Positions 1 to 10,770 are shown, counted from the stretch's first letter. The stretch: DNA of 64,000 nt from Astragalus membranaceus (GCA_039519185.1 CM076851.1:32323825-32387824), one strand, 5' to 3'. Numbers and translations are program-made. The notes: a model not told the origin generated them from the sequence alone.

Positions 1-178
1 TATAATGGGGTTTTATGATGGGGTTTATGTGGGAATAGATCCTATGATGCCTAGGGTTTGATTTTGATGTGTAGTTTGGTGTTAGTTGAATCGTATATAG
101 GTTGGATTGAAAATTTGGATTGTTGGTGAATTTGGTGTGTTGTTGATTTGGGGTCCCTGGCGCTGGGCGCCATGCTGG
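1..178 (+). mobile_element. Ty3/gypsy-type LTR, left part (split by CACTA)
   Basis: This is the left portion of a long terminal repeat that continues at 6045 after a CACTA insertion. The trinucleotide TGG at 176-178 recurs at 6045-6047, so the two parts were contiguous. The end of this part already enters the GC-rich block with GGCGCC words (166-171) that continues at 6071. No coding sequence is seen. The 5' end of the element lies outside the window. Confidence 0.7.
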
Positions 179-189
179 CACTACAAGAA

Positions 190-660
190 AAACGGGAATT
201 AGCGTCGGTCGAAAATGGGGTTTAGCGTCGGTTTCAACCGACGCTAAGTTGACTTCCGTCGGTTGCAAAACCGCCACTAAATATGGCGCCACTAGACCGA
301 ACAACGTCGGTTTCTTCGACCGCCGGAAGTCAATTTCGCGTCAGTAGCAACCGACGCTAAACGTGAAAGATGACTGACATAATTTCTACTTTAGCGTCAG
401 TTACAACCGACGGTAAATGTGAAATTTGCCTGACGTTATTTCTACTTTAGCGTCAGTTGCAACCGACGCTAAACGTGAAAAATGACTGACATAATTTCTA
501 CTTTAGCGTCAGTTACAACCGACGGTAAATGTGAAATTTGCCTGACGTTATTTCTACTTTAGCGTCAGTTGCAACCGACGCTAAACGTGAAAGAGGACTG
601 ACATAATTTCTACTTTAGCGTCAGTTACAACCGATGGTAAACATGAAAGTTGACAGTCAT
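190..660. repeat. Subterminal repeat array of CACTA-1
   Basis: About 115-bp units repeat from roughly 366 to 640. Each contains words such as TTAGCGTCAGTTGCAACCG that can fold on themselves (GCGTC/GACGC arms). Such arrays near CACTA ends are the expected binding sites for the element's DNA-binding transposition protein. Related words are sparser at the right end (about 5905-6020). Confidence 0.8.
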
Positions 661-1200
661 TTTTCTTTTATTTTAGTGGCGATTTGAACCGCCAAGAAGC
701 ATTGTTTTTTAGTAATTATTTTAGCGGTGGGTTTCAACCGCCGCCATGCTATTTTGGTTTTGACAGCTGCTATTTTTTAATAAAAACACTTGTTTTCAAG
801 ACAATAACTCAAAGTAGTCCTAACAATAACTCAAAGTAACTCTTAAATAATAACAGCATAACATTGTCATTGGTACCATATGAGTATAAGTAAAAGTTTT
901 ACAATATCAAAGTAGTCCTAACAAAATAATAAGCTTTCTAGAGTAGCTCTATAAAGTAGCTCTTGCTATAACAAGATAAAAATTTATCAAATAGCTTTCT
1001 AGAGTAGCTCTTGTTAACAAGATAACAATTGCACAAGTAGCTCTCACATATTACATATCAAAATAAGTATGTATTACATTGCAAAATAAGCATTAAGCAT
1101 AAAAGTCACTTAAGGCCGGCTATTGTTGTTAGTTGATTATGAGGAGGGACCACCTAGCACTTTGTTGTTGCTACAACAATAGAAACAAAAGAATAATTTG
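661..1200. other. Non-coding interior of CACTA-1
   Basis: AT-rich sequence with repeated short blocks around AAGTAGTCCTAACAATAACT and AGCTTTCTAGAGTAGCTCT (about 800-1030). No coding potential is seen on either strand. Confidence 0.5.
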
Positions 1201-1464
1201 TCATGTAAAATAATTTATTAAAGAATAATTTATAAAAGAATTAAAAGAAATCATGTAAAAGTGAGAGCATATTACAATAAAATTAAGAAGTGAAACAGGT
1301 ACGGGCTCTGATGACTTTGTGAGAAGTCCAGCAAGTACTGATGCCATCAACTTCATGGTTTCATCTTTTATCTTTGATTCACTCCTCAACTCAACAATTT
1401 CATTTTTAAGTTGTTGCACTTCACTTGTATTAAGGAAATATAGAAATATCAATACCACATGCAT
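1201..1464 (-). pseudogene. Possible C-terminal remnant of a CACTA-associated transposase protein
   Basis: An 87-codon open frame contains a heptad-like charged stretch (EVQQLKNEIVELRSESKIKD, then ETMKLMASVLAGLL). This resembles the C-terminal coiled coil of plant En/Spm-type accessory proteins, where a similar helix precedes the stop. The resemblance is from memory and short. The position just inside the left subterminal array fits a deletion derivative that kept only the end of its transposase gene. It could instead be chance coding. Confidence 0.35.
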
Positions 1465-1989
1465 TTTTCCAGCACATTAAAAGTCAGAGTACAGAAAGCT
1501 TTCCATCTATACCAGAAGCTGAAAATAAAGGTGTTCTTCATGAGGTTGTGGCTGAAAACTTACGTAAAAGTTTGCATGGCTTGAAAAGGAGAGAATGATT
1601 TTATTGAACTTTGAACAACCAAAGAATGAAAAGAACAAAAGGAGAAACCTCTACTATAAGGGTTTCCCCTTCTACAACTGAGCCAGTGCTCTAAATTTTT
1701 TTCTCTTCATACTAAATTATGTGTTTGTTACAACTTCGAGAAGGGCCAACAGATTATACTAAATTATGTTACAACTTTAACCAAATTGAATCAGTAACAC
1801 AATGCAACATAAGGAACCTGCAGAATCTTTAAAGTCAAAGAAGATGCATCATCTATCTCTTGCTTATGTTTCTTTTGTCACATTGCAAAAAAAAATTATG
1901 TATGTATATTTACCATTATACTATTGTTTGCCATCATCACCTCATATTTCAATATTTCCTGCTGCCATAGTGTCAGTTGGAGGATCTAT

Positions 1990-2942
1990 TGAAATCCAAA
2001 GTAGTGCAATGGTAATTGAAAGCAATCCTGCCAACGTTGAGGTATGCAACTCTTTGTAAGAATTTAAGGCGTCTGCTTGCAAACAATGCATTGTTTTTTG
2101 AGAAGAAAATCTCTACGGAACCCGTTGCCCATCTTAGCACTTGGTGTAGGCGATCAGTTAGATTTATAGGTGCTGTGCCACGAAAAGCATCTCTTTTTGT
2201 TATGCAATAAATAGATCTCCATCCGCGATTGTGCATCCTATAACCTGTTACCACATCTTCTGTCACTGACCCATAAATCCAACCTATCCTATCTCCCCAT
2301 TCTGTCTTCTCCTCAAACCTGTATTGGTACGTTCATGTATAATCCATCACCAATAACAGTATTTGATGAAAATAATTGCTAAACAATTGTACAGTCAACA
2401 ACAATCTAGATGGTTAACAAAGTTCAAATACATGGTAGTTAATTAGGTTTGATAGAGGGATAATAGATATATTAGGTAATATTGGAACTCATTAACCATT
2501 AACACTGAGATAGAAAGAGAGAAGAAGGTAAAGTACGTACCAGCATGAGATGACGGCGATTGCCTCAGCAACAGTTGGAGCATCCAAAGGTGGACGTGGC
2601 ATGAGCAATGCTCCAGGTGGCCTACCATTCTTGACAGATTTGTGATCAGCAAGTGGTCTTGCTTGGAACTCAGCTACAGGTATGGAATCTGTAAACATGG
2701 TTGAGTTTCCAAACTTTTGTGGGAAACCCATATCTGAATCAGCTGTAAGGGGTTCTGTGTCATCATCGACATTCGATCTCATCTGCAATGCATTACGGTT
2801 CACCTTGTTTTTACTCTTCCAAACACGCCTGTGTGCTCAATGAATCTTGGGGGTTCAAATCCATAGAGTGCATATCTCCTAAACATGCAACCGGTCCCCA
2901 CATACATTGGACCTTGAAGACCTTCCAATGCTCTCATATTTC
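1990..2942 (-). pseudogene. Captured fragment of a cellulose-synthase-like D (CSLD) gene
   Basis: Two exons of a family-2 glycosyltransferase of the CSLD type, closest in memory to CSLD5. Exon 2942-2541 follows an AG acceptor and encodes GNMRALEGLQGPMYVGTGC, then the variable region and the FGNSTMFTDSIPVAEFQ, RPPGALL and VISCW segments. The intron 2540-2319 has GT and AG ends. Exon 2318-1990 encodes EEKTEWGDRIGWIYGS, the TED motif (VTEDVVTGYRM) and the QxxRW motif (QVLRW), and stops matching after LQRVAYLNV. The catalytic DxD half and the membrane helices that follow are missing. A one-base frame change near 2800-2815 separates TGVFGRVKTR from the NRNALQMRS frame. The parent enzyme is a Golgi or plasma-membrane glycan synthase. 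This fragment is a transposon passenger with no expected activity. Confidence 0.9.
2319..2540 (-). other. Retained intron in the captured CSLD fragment
   Basis: On the minus strand the intron begins GTACGTAC at 2540 and ends CAATACAG at 2319. Joining the flanking exons keeps the reading frame (VISCW then FEEKTEW). Its presence shows capture at the DNA level, not from mRNA. Confidence 0.85.
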
Positions 2943-3030
2943 CTAAACAATTATATATTGTTAAATACAAGTTGATACTAAAAAAAGAATTTGAAATCCT
3001 TACCAACTCGGAAGAAAATACAAAATAACA

Positions 3031-3094
3031 GAATCTTGCATCAAAGAACTAAAGCAACTGATGAATCTTGCATCAAAGAACTAAAGCAACTGAT
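3031..3094. repeat. 32-bp tandem duplication at the end of the SET-domain fragment
   Basis: Two identical 32-bp units (3031-3062 and 3063-3094) starting GAATCTTGCATCAAAGAACT. They sit exactly where similarity to the methyltransferase exon stops, so they mark a capture or repair breakpoint. Confidence 0.9.
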
Positions 3095-3096
3095 GA

Positions 3097-3609
3097 ACTC
3101 AACTGAATCGCTCGGATTAGTTCCTTCCTTTGGAACAAATCCATAAGATAACAGAAGCTCCCCATTTGATTTATTTCCATATGAAATAAACACCTGGCAT
3201 AATTTGATACAAGAAGTCAATTGCAACATTTGGGTTTAAATCAAATGGCTATGAGGAAAGCTAAATGGTGAAGAGTATCACCACCAAACCACCAAACACA
3301 GCTCCAATCAATTAATATTTTTACTTTGAGACAATATTGCTAACTTTAGAGACATAGTATATACTTTGGCGAGACACGACGAATTTGCATTTTATATACC
3401 TAGGCACTTGCTTGTTTTCTACTATGTTAAGCAATTGAATTACCAGTAAAGAAGAGAGTAAAAGGTTGACTAGGTAAGGCGGATATATAATTGCTCTATC
3501 TTGAAGATTCCATGAAACTAGCTTCACTTATGAGGTAAGTTGCAAGTAATGGCCAATCTGGAACTGAATTCCTTTTCAATACTTCACCAGCTTCTGGGCA
3601 ACTCCACTC
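3097..3609 (-). pseudogene. Captured fragment of a SET-domain (Rubisco LSMT-like) methyltransferase gene
   Basis: Two exon pieces of a plant SET-domain protein of the Rubisco large-subunit-methyltransferase-like family. Exon 3609-3444 encodes VPDWPLLATYLISEASFMES, then an in-frame TAG (3496-3498) where the family has Trp, then SNYISALPSQPF. It ends at a GT donor. Exon 3193-3097 follows a CAG acceptor and encodes VFISYGNKSNGELLLSYGFV and the PKEGTNPSDSVE segment of the SET core. The exons between are absent or unrecognisable (3194-3443 acts as one intron), so the S-adenosylmethionine site is incomplete. It lies in the same orientation as the CSLD piece, just upstream of it, so a read-through transcript could in principle join the two. 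Confidence 0.85.
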
Positions 3610-3699
3610 CTGATAACCAGAATACACAAAAACACACATGAATAGAAAACATGATCCCCAAATGTAAGACATGACTGGATCTGCTAAACTAACAAAGAA

Positions 3700-5854
3700 G
3701 TGCATGCAACCCTTGCAAACGATTGCTTTGATTTATATGAATATAAAAACTCAATAAGATTATTTCAAGACAAAAGACAGAAGTACTCCCTTGTAAAAAC
3801 CAAAACATAGATACTCCATAATATAGAGAGCTCCAGTTATGGCCAACATTGATTTTAGTGCTTCCTATGGTCACTATTGTAGCATTCAGAATCACAAAAA
3901 CGCCCTTTGAAACAATGACAAACAACTACAATTCAATAGATCAATTATACTGCAATCCAATATTTTGGTGTATCAAAGTAGCAACTTGTAAAAAAATGCA
4001 ATCCAATAAATCAATTAACAATCGCTTTCAAATTTAAATTCATAAAATAAAATTCTTTTAAGTTAAGCTATCAATTCTTTAATTAAGCTACTTTGACATC
4101 AGAAATAACAATTATCAACAATGAAACGATGGCCAGAAGGAACATACCTGCATACTGCATAGACAATTATCAAACATTGACAAATGGTGATTAACGAGTA
4201 ACAGGGACAATGATACCTGCAGCGGCAGTTATCAAACAAAGGCAATTATCAATCATTGAGAGACTCGATTTAAATAACCATGCAAAAATTATAGACATTG
4301 AGTTTTACATACATACGCATATAGGAGAAAATATATTCAGGGGAGGGAGAGAACCTGAGAGAGGGCTTTCCTTAAAGAAGATTCCTCCGCTATTAGTCAC
4401 ACACAGAAAGCAAAATAAGAACAAATTACATACTGAAAGAGGAGAAAGATATGGAAATTGAGAGGAAGAAGTTACCGAGAGAGATTATGCACCGATCGAA
4501 GATGGGAAGCGCAAATTTTCCAGCGACAACTGGACGCATAAAAGCACAAATTGAAGAAAGGGTTTGGGAAAGAAAGGGGGGCTCGTGTTTTGGAATCACA
4601 AATCGAAGTAGGGAATTGGAAATAGGGTTTGAAATGAAAAGCGGAGCTCAAATTTTTGGAAGAAGAGGGATTTCAGAAATTGCGGGAAGCGAAAACGTGA
4701 GAGGAAAGGTTATGTAGCGATAATGATTTGTGCATTCCGTCGGTTCACAATCGCCACTAAGTAGCGAACCAGAAAATGAAACTCATTGAATTAAGTACCA
4801 TGTGCTTGTCTTGGCATCAAAGAATTTCCCACAAGCAATGTCCTTTTGATGCTCATCTTGTTATTTTTTAAGACTATCTTATTCTTAGATACTATCTCAG
4901 ACACACTAACCAACCACAGAAAACCTTTGTTTGGCACATATAGTTAGAGAATTTTTTTTTCACATAGCTGGAAAGGAGCTCAACAGAGAAAATCTAGATA
5001 CAACTGCAAAGAGCAAAATTGAACAGACCACTTTAATAAACATTCCCATCCATCTCCTCACATTCTCAATAACAATAAAATCTTTCCCTTCATCATTTAT
5101 AGGTAGGTAAGTATGTATCAACCCTTCTTCACTTCATCTTCTATTTATCTCTCTCTAAAAATTAAAATTAAAGTTAAAAAAACACCAAAAGCTTGTTTCC
5201 TTTCCTTCTGTATTGCCTTTTTGTTGTTACTGTTTTAATTTCATTTACAGTAACTCGCAAAAGCAAAAAAAAACATGAACCATTAAACTTTTCAGAGAGA
5301 GAGAGATTGATTACTTACCGACTACGAGAGAGCGACCAACAAAATCTGGCGGAGAGCGACGAACGACGGCGGAGAGTGACGAACGACGGAGGAGAGCGAA
5401 GGCGGTTTCTTAATCACTTTGTGCTTCACGAAATAAATCTATGGATTGCTCAAATCAGAAATTTCAGAATATGACAAACACAAATGAACAGAAACAAAAC
5501 AAATCACAAACCTGATGATGCGTGATTCTGGGAAGAACGACGGAAAAATTATTAGCGTTTCTGAGAAGAGAAAGAGGAAATCGGATAGGGTTTTTGAAAA
5601 GAGGGATGCAACGAGATAGCGTTTCTGAGATGGAGGCATATCGTTTTAGAGAGAGACTCAGCGTTTCAGAGAGGCTTAGCGTTTTTGAGAAGAGCAAAGT
5701 GTGAGAATCGAAATCGGTTCAGCCTTCTCAGAAGATCTTGCGAGAAGTTGGAGAATCAAAATCAAAATCGTTTCTAAGATTTTATTTTACGGTTTGGTTT
5801 GAAGATCTAGATTTTGGGTGCTGGAGGATGACATTTGCGGGAAAATGAAATAGG
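3700..5854. other. Right interior of CACTA-1, no recognised gene
   Basis: AT-rich to 4200, then purine-rich leader-like sequence with short open frames (for example 4451-4717, plus) that match nothing I know. TCCGTCGGTTCACAATCGCC at 4738-4757 is an internal copy of the subterminal motif. The stretch 5290-5840 is rich in GAGAGA and GCGTTT words. An E2F-type octamer GCGGGAAA lies at 5836-5843. Confidence 0.5.
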
Positions 5855-6064
5855 GTGAATTTTAGGATTTGCAAGGAAACCAATAACTATGCGCGCCCAT
5901 GCACCGCGTCGGTTGCTTGTGGCTTGCCTTCGGTTAACAACGGACGGGAAATGCCGGACTTAGAAACAATCTCCATCCATTTAACGTCAGTTGAGGGCAC
6001 GCGACGTCAATCAAGTGACGTGAAACTCCTTTTTTCTTGTAGTGTGGGTGTTGTCTGTGTTGCT

Positions 6065-6370
6065 GTTTCTGGCGCCCTGCTGCTGGGCGCCGTGTGCCAG
6101 TGTGGATGTTGTGTTTCCGGTTGCTGTTTCTGGCGCCCAGTGCCTGGGCGCCGTGTCTGGGTGTGTCTCGCGTGCCAGTGTCCTGTGCGTGTGTTCCTGT
6201 GTTTGGCGCCCTGGGTGTGGGCGCCGTGTGGCAAGTTGTTGCGTTTCTGTTTTTGGCGCCCTGGGTGTGGGCGCCGTGTGCCAGGGTGTGTGGGAGTGTT
6301 GCTCTGTGTGTGGGTGCGTGTGGCTGTGTCTTGGCGCAGGGGCGCCTTGGCCCCCTGTGCCTGGGCGCCA
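6065..6370. repeat. GC-rich block of paired GGCGCC palindromes in the LTR
   Basis: GGCGCC occurs at 6071, 6086, 6132, 6147, 6205, 6220, 6255, 6270, 6341 and 6364, with one more copy at 166 before the CACTA insertion. The first eight form four pairs with exactly 15 bp between starts, so each pair can fold into a hairpin. Long open frames here (for example 5855-6481) result from the repeat composition and are not genes. Confidence 0.9.
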
Positions 6371-6769
6371 ATTTCAGGATGTTTCTCAATTTTTCCCGGT
6401 TTTGTTTTTGACATATCTTTTGACTCGGGAGTCCGATTTAGGCGTTTCAAAATGTTTTGGAAAGCTTATTCAGAGGCCTAACTGAATATTATAATTTGAG
6501 GCAAAGTGGCCCATTTTTCTGGAAAAGTTGTTTACCGTTGGTGTAGTCGTTAAATGGTGATGTTTTAAAAGAAAATTGTCGTGTCTCAAATACTTTGAAA
6601 AATTGTCGTTTGTCTCCGGTGTTGTGAAGAACTCTCGTGGCTCAAATGTTTTAGAAAATTGTCGTTATCTTGGTGTATTGGTGCTGTTTTGGAAAATTGT
6701 TGTCTGGTTGGTGTCTTGGTGTAGTTTTGGAAGGTTGTTGTCCTCTAGGTGTCTTGGTGCGGTTTGAGG

Positions 6770-7115
6770 CTAGGTGTGAAGGCTCAAACCCTGGTGTTGT
6801 TGGGACTAGGTGTGAAGGTTCCAAGTCTTGGTGTTCCGTTGTGTCGGGTGATTGGTGTTTTTGGTGTCGTTGTGGCTAGGTGTGAAAGCCCAACTTAGGT
6901 GATATTTGGTGATTGTTGTTGGTGTGTCACATTGTGACTAAATTGGTGATTGTTTGTGTGCATTCATGGTGTCGCATACAGCATATGCATTATTTTTGGT
7001 GAAGACCTTTGGTCTTGGAGCTAGGTGAGAAAGCTCAAATTTTTATAAAAACTGGTGAGCCTGGTGTGAAAGCTCGATTTTTGGTGAATTGGTGAGCCTG
7101 GTGTGAAAGCTCTCA
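6770..7115. repeat. Diverged short repeat block (CTAGGTGTGAAAGCTC type) in the LTR
   Basis: Variants of CTAGGTGTGAAGGCTC / CTGGTGTGAAAGCTC recur at about 6770, 6807, 6875, 7020, 7065 and 7095, interspersed with TTGGTG words. The block takes the place that other LTRs in the window give to different repeats. Confidence 0.75.
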
Positions 7116-7785
7116 ATTTTGGTGACGCCCCTATTTACGGGCAAGACTTTTGGTGATTTTGGTACCACATGCATATGCCCGTTGGTGTGGGTTGCATTCA
7201 TGCATCGTCATGACATTTGGTGACTGGTTGAGATTGTTTATAATTTGATGTAATGTTTATAATTGGACGTATGTTTATAAATTGATGTGTGTAGTGAAGT
7301 GGTAGATATAGTATCATATTCTAAGCATACTTCCTTTCATTTTATGCTATTATATTGAAGATATCTCACCCCTTCTGTTTGAATGTTACCTCTATGCGGT
7401 AACGTGCAGGTGATTGCGAGTGAAGGCTTAGGTACCTTCGCTATTCTGAGTCGGTGTCGTCGGTGTCCTTGCTTTGATGTGTAACACTCAGGGGGGATAA
7501 ACGCTGAACTTAGTTGTTATATTTTATTATTTGGAGTCCATTCAGGACATCATGATTTGATTGTTTTTAAACTTATTTTTATTTCCGTTGCGTGGTGATG
7601 TAATTTTTGGTGATGTGGTTAATTAGACAGGTGTTATGGGCTTAGTCCCTTTTTGACAAGTTATTTATATCGCATGAGACATTTTATTTAGTGATGAATG
7701 TGTGACATCCCTTTTGAAGTATGAAATAATTTTTTTGAAACTCTGATTTTATTGAATAATTACCGGGTAGAAAAGGGGTGTTACA

Positions 7786-8417
7786 ACAAAGGTACTTAAT
7801 CGTAATCATGAGTTTGTCATCAACCCCTGCAATGACCTTGAATGGCCACAACATTACATCACTTTTGACAATAGGATCACTAAACTTCCTACCAATTAAC
7901 CTCTTAGCATCTGAAAAACGATAATATAAAGAGCATCATTTTCAGCTTAAGAAACCAGGATGTTAAGTACAATACTATACGATTATGCGGATATTGTTAA
8001 AAAAACAAGAAGAGACGGTTTATGTACATTAAAAAATACTTGTACATACACTTTCACGCAAATAAAATACTTGTGAACATAACAAGTGAACAAAGCTAAG
8101 TATATTTCCTTCGACTGTTAATGGCTGAGATGTTGGATACATTTCAAACGCAGATACGCAGAAGAATAAATATATAAACAGCCAAAAAAAGTGGAATTAC
8201 CAAAGACAGTGTTTTTTGGGTTGGAAGCAGCTTGATTCTTGGCAGCATCACCAACCAATCTCTGATCTTTAGTGAAAGCAACAACAAAAGGTGTTGTTCT
8301 ATTGCCTTGATCGTTGTGGATAATCTCAACTCGACATTGTTGCTCCTGCCACACTGCAACACATGAGTAGGTTGTGCCAAGGTCTATTCCCACAACATCT
8401 TTGTATTTTTTCGCCAT
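7786..8417 (-). pseudogene. HSP70: HSP70 gene, 5' exons, cut by a gypsy LTR
   Basis: N-terminal part of a cytosolic HSP70 chaperone ATPase domain. Exon 1 (8417-8201) starts at an ATG with MAKKYKDVVGIDLGTTYSCV, the first HSP70 signature, and runs through DQRLVGDAAKNQAASNP. It ends at a GT donor within VFD. The 290-bp intron is 8200-7911. Exon 2 (7910-7786) encodes DAKRLIGRKFSDPIVKSDVM and LWPFKVIAGVDDKLMITI, and is cut by the LTR end at 7785. The visible reading frame is open, so this copy was probably functional until the insertion. The remaining roughly 85% of the protein would lie beyond the LTR element, outside the window. As it stands it can encode only about 113 residues and is counted as disrupted. 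A second, more damaged relative lies at 58014-59567. Confidence 0.9.
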
Positions 8418-8557
8418 GTTCTTTTAAGTAGATGTATGAAGCTAAAAAGCGCAGCTTGGGATCACTCGCTGAGAGAAAAACCCTTTATTCAAAACGAAAA
8501 TGCTGCTTGGGTTGTTTTCGAAAGCTCAAGCACCTCGGTTGTTACTCTTGTTTTATG
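8418..8557 (-). other. 5' flank of the HSP70 copy
   Basis: Presumed 5' UTR and promoter of the truncated HSP70 gene on the minus strand. I see no convincing heat-shock element (alternating GAA/TTC blocks), only a lone TTTTCGAAAGC at about 8515-8525. Confidence 0.35.
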
Positions 8558-8640
8558 TGGTGTTTTTTTTGATAAGCAATGTTAGCAGGGGTGTGGGAAT
8601 GTTAGTTTTCGGGGCTTGAACCCGGGACCTCTTTCTTGCA
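8558..8640 (-). mobile_element. SINE-like fragment with Pol III B-box
   Basis: On the minus strand, GGTCCCGGGTTCAAGCCCCG contains a canonical tRNA-type B-box (GGTTCAAGCC). About 50 bp further on, the sequence ends in an A-run after GCTTATC. A B-box followed by a short body and poly(A) is the layout of a tRNA-derived SINE, here 5'-truncated. No target duplication was identified. Confidence 0.5.
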
Positions 8641-9023
8641 CTCTTTTGGTGTTGTTGTACGAAGAATATGGAAACGTGCGTGATTTCATTTCTTCCCGTT
8701 TAAACTTCCAATACAAACATGTACCCTTGGGAAATTGGAGTTTTTTTATAAATAAAATAGTTGAATTAATACTCCTTTATTTGCCAATCGAATTTAGGAA
8801 CATAAGATGATAAACATATTTGAGTATAGTGGTGGAGGTTGGCTAAAATTTTAGGGATAGCCACAACTACTAACTTTTTTTAAAGCAAAAGAAGGGGATA
8901 TGGAACTTTGTGGAAACCTTCGGATACAAAACTCTCCTTAGAAAAAAAAACATCAAGAAGAAAAAAAGAGTATCCCTTAAATTTTATTGATAAAAAAGGA
9001 AAATAAACAGAAAACATGGGGGA
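8641..9023. other. Spacer
   Basis: AT-rich spacer with several A-runs; no coding or structural signal recognised. Confidence 0.4.
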
Positions 9024-10770
9024 CTAGACCAATACCCATGAGACTAATAAAAAAAGACCAATACTCATGAGCATAAACTCAACAACAAAGGAAGACATTA
9101 TAGATTTAGAGGCATTTCCTACTAAAGTCACATTTGAAAGAATTAAATTGATAGTCGTGTGTAAGGGGATCACATGGTTATTAAATCTAGCACGATTCCT
9201 GCAGTACCAAATTGCCCAAAAAATGTTAACAATTGCAGCGAAGACAATATCACTCAACTGAGGACTTCAATTATGAGAAGTCGAGGTTAAGATGCTCTGA
9301 AAAGAAGAAGTGTCGATATGGATGCTCATGATACCTCCAAGCCCATTCCAAATAAGCTTCGAAAAAGGGTAGGCAAGGAAGATTTGATGAGAGGTCTCTA
9401 ACGCACTGTCACAAAGACTATAGATAGAAATAACAGTGCAGCCTCTAATCCAAAGTTGATCATCAGTTGAGATTTTATTATGAAGAGCCCTCCAAAGAAT
9501 AAATGATTTAGAAGGCGGGATAAAATTCTTCCAAACCGTCTTGGTTCAGGGAACAACTTGTCCAACAGGGTTGTGGAATAGAAAAGAATCCTTGAAAGTC
9601 AAGTCTCTTGAATTACAACAATCCCACATCAGTTGATCCTCCACCGAGACAATGGGAATAACTATTTCCTGAATTTCAGAATGAAGATGAGGGAAATGGT
9701 TAATGAGATCCGTAGGGCTGGACCATGTACCGTTCATTATAAAATCACCCAGAGTAACTTTAACGTTCCTATGCAAATTAGAAAGTATACCGATAATATC
9801 CACAATAGGCCTAGAGAGCCAAGAATCAGTCCAAAAATTTATCTTTGCACCATTCCCAAGCTTCCAAGTTGAATGCTCAAGAATCACAGAAATACAATAT
9901 TTAAATCCAAGCCAAATAGAAGAGGAGACATGATAATTCACCCGCTTATTATTTTTATAGAACCTTGCTTTCAGAAGAAGAGCCCATTGTAAGTTGGTAG
10001 AAATGAAATTTCACCCAAGCATACCAGCCCTATTAATTGCTTTTATAGACCTCAGACCCAAACCACCTTCTTGCAATGGTTTGCACACCTTACTCCAAGC
10101 AAGAGTAACAATTTTCCTGGTATTAATGTCCCCTGACCACACAAATTTTCTAATCCAGGTGTCAATAGTATTGAGGAGATTAGCAGGCCAAGCATAAATG
10201 CGAAAGCTACAAACCAACATGCTCAGAATGATAGAATTAACCAGCTGAACTCTACCCATAATCGATAATAACGAACCTTTTCAGGAGGATAACTTAGCAT
10301 TAATTCTATCTGCAATAGATAATAAATGAATTCTCTGAGGCTTTCCTTTGAATAAAGGATAGCCAAGATAATTAAAAGGGATAGAACCTTAAGAAAACCC
10401 AAGCAAAGCTGAGATTGCACCCAAAGCAACTAACAGCAGAGCCATTAACAAAAAAAAGAGAGCTTGGCTGAGTGAAGAATAATATTTATCTAAGAACAAA
10501 ATTTATCATTGAAACCAAAAGAATCCAAAACTTGGAGTAAAAAGTTCCAATCTATAGTGTAGAAGCTTTTTTGAAGTCACTTTTCAAACTAATTGACCAC
10601 CAAAATCTTTTTTCTGAAGCAAATTAATAGATACAGAGGCAATTTAAATAAAGTCAGAAATATTCTCCCTTTCACAAAACCCCTCTGGTTATCAGAGATA
10701 ATATTAGGAGCAACTAGAGCAAGTCTGTCAGCTATAACTCTAGTAATAATTTTAAATTAAAATTAGCTAG
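9024..10770 (-). pseudogene. Decayed LINE (L1-type non-LTR retrotransposon) ORF2 remnant
   Basis: Minus-strand pieces read in order through plant LINE ORF2. The reverse-transcriptase finger region (IADRLALVAPNIISDNQRGF) is near 10750-10670. The RT thumb region follows in two frames near 10430-10010 (MGRVQLVNSIILSMLVCSFR, then WPANLLNTIDTWIRKFVWSG). The zinc-binding/connection region is at 9941-9546 (HSTWKLGNGAKINFWTDSWL), and an RNase-H-linker-like piece at 9257-9024 (NIFWAIWYCRNRARFNNH). The catalytic FADD block is not recognisable, and several frameshifts separate the pieces. No endonuclease or ORF1 is seen. This is an old, 5'-truncated copy. Confidence 0.85.

Larger units (their letters stand above)
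179..6044. mobile_element. CACTA (En/Spm-like) DNA transposon carrying host gene fragments (CACTA-1)
   Basis: The element begins CACTACAAGAAAAA and ends with the inverted copy TTTTTCTTGTAGTG. It is flanked by a 3-bp target duplication TGG (176-178 and 6045-6047), which is diagnostic for CACTA. Both ends carry subterminal words of the type GCGTCGGTTGCAACCGACGC. No intact transposase is present; only a short coiled-coil-like ORF near the left end could derive from one, so the copy is probably non-autonomous. The interior holds, on the minus strand, spliced pieces of a SET-domain methyltransferase gene (3097-3609) and of a CSLD gene (1990-2942). It landed inside the GC-rich repeat block of a gypsy LTR. 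Confidence 0.92.
6045..7785 (+). mobile_element. Ty3/gypsy-type LTR, right part, ending in HSP70 exon 2
   Basis: Continuation of the LTR from 178. It holds a GC-rich block of paired GGCGCC palindromes (6071-6369), then the motif ACATATCTTTTGACTCGGGA (6411-6430) shared with other gypsy LTRs in the window. A second block of GGTGTGAAAGCTC-like words lies at about 6770-7115, and the end is AGGGGTGTTACA at 7785. The terminal TGTTACA matches LTRs that start TGTAACA. Immediately beyond is HSP70 coding sequence, so 7785 is the outer boundary of an insertion. The 5-bp duplication would be ACAAA (7786-7790), but its partner is outside the window. Confidence 0.75.

Noticed and set aside
1802..2059. Plus-strand 85-codon frame in CACTA-1
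   Set aside because: Partly the antisense of the CSLD fragment, with no recognisable similarity of its own.
5855..6485. Overlapping open frames of up to 208 codons on both strands
   Set aside because: They follow from the GGCGCC repeat block and lack stops because of GC-rich composition. They cross a transposon boundary (6044/6045) and match no protein family.
8600..8640. tRNA gene on the minus strand
   Set aside because: Only the B-box half is tRNA-like. There is no acceptor stem or anticodon arm, and the sequence ends in an A-run, so a SINE is the better reading.
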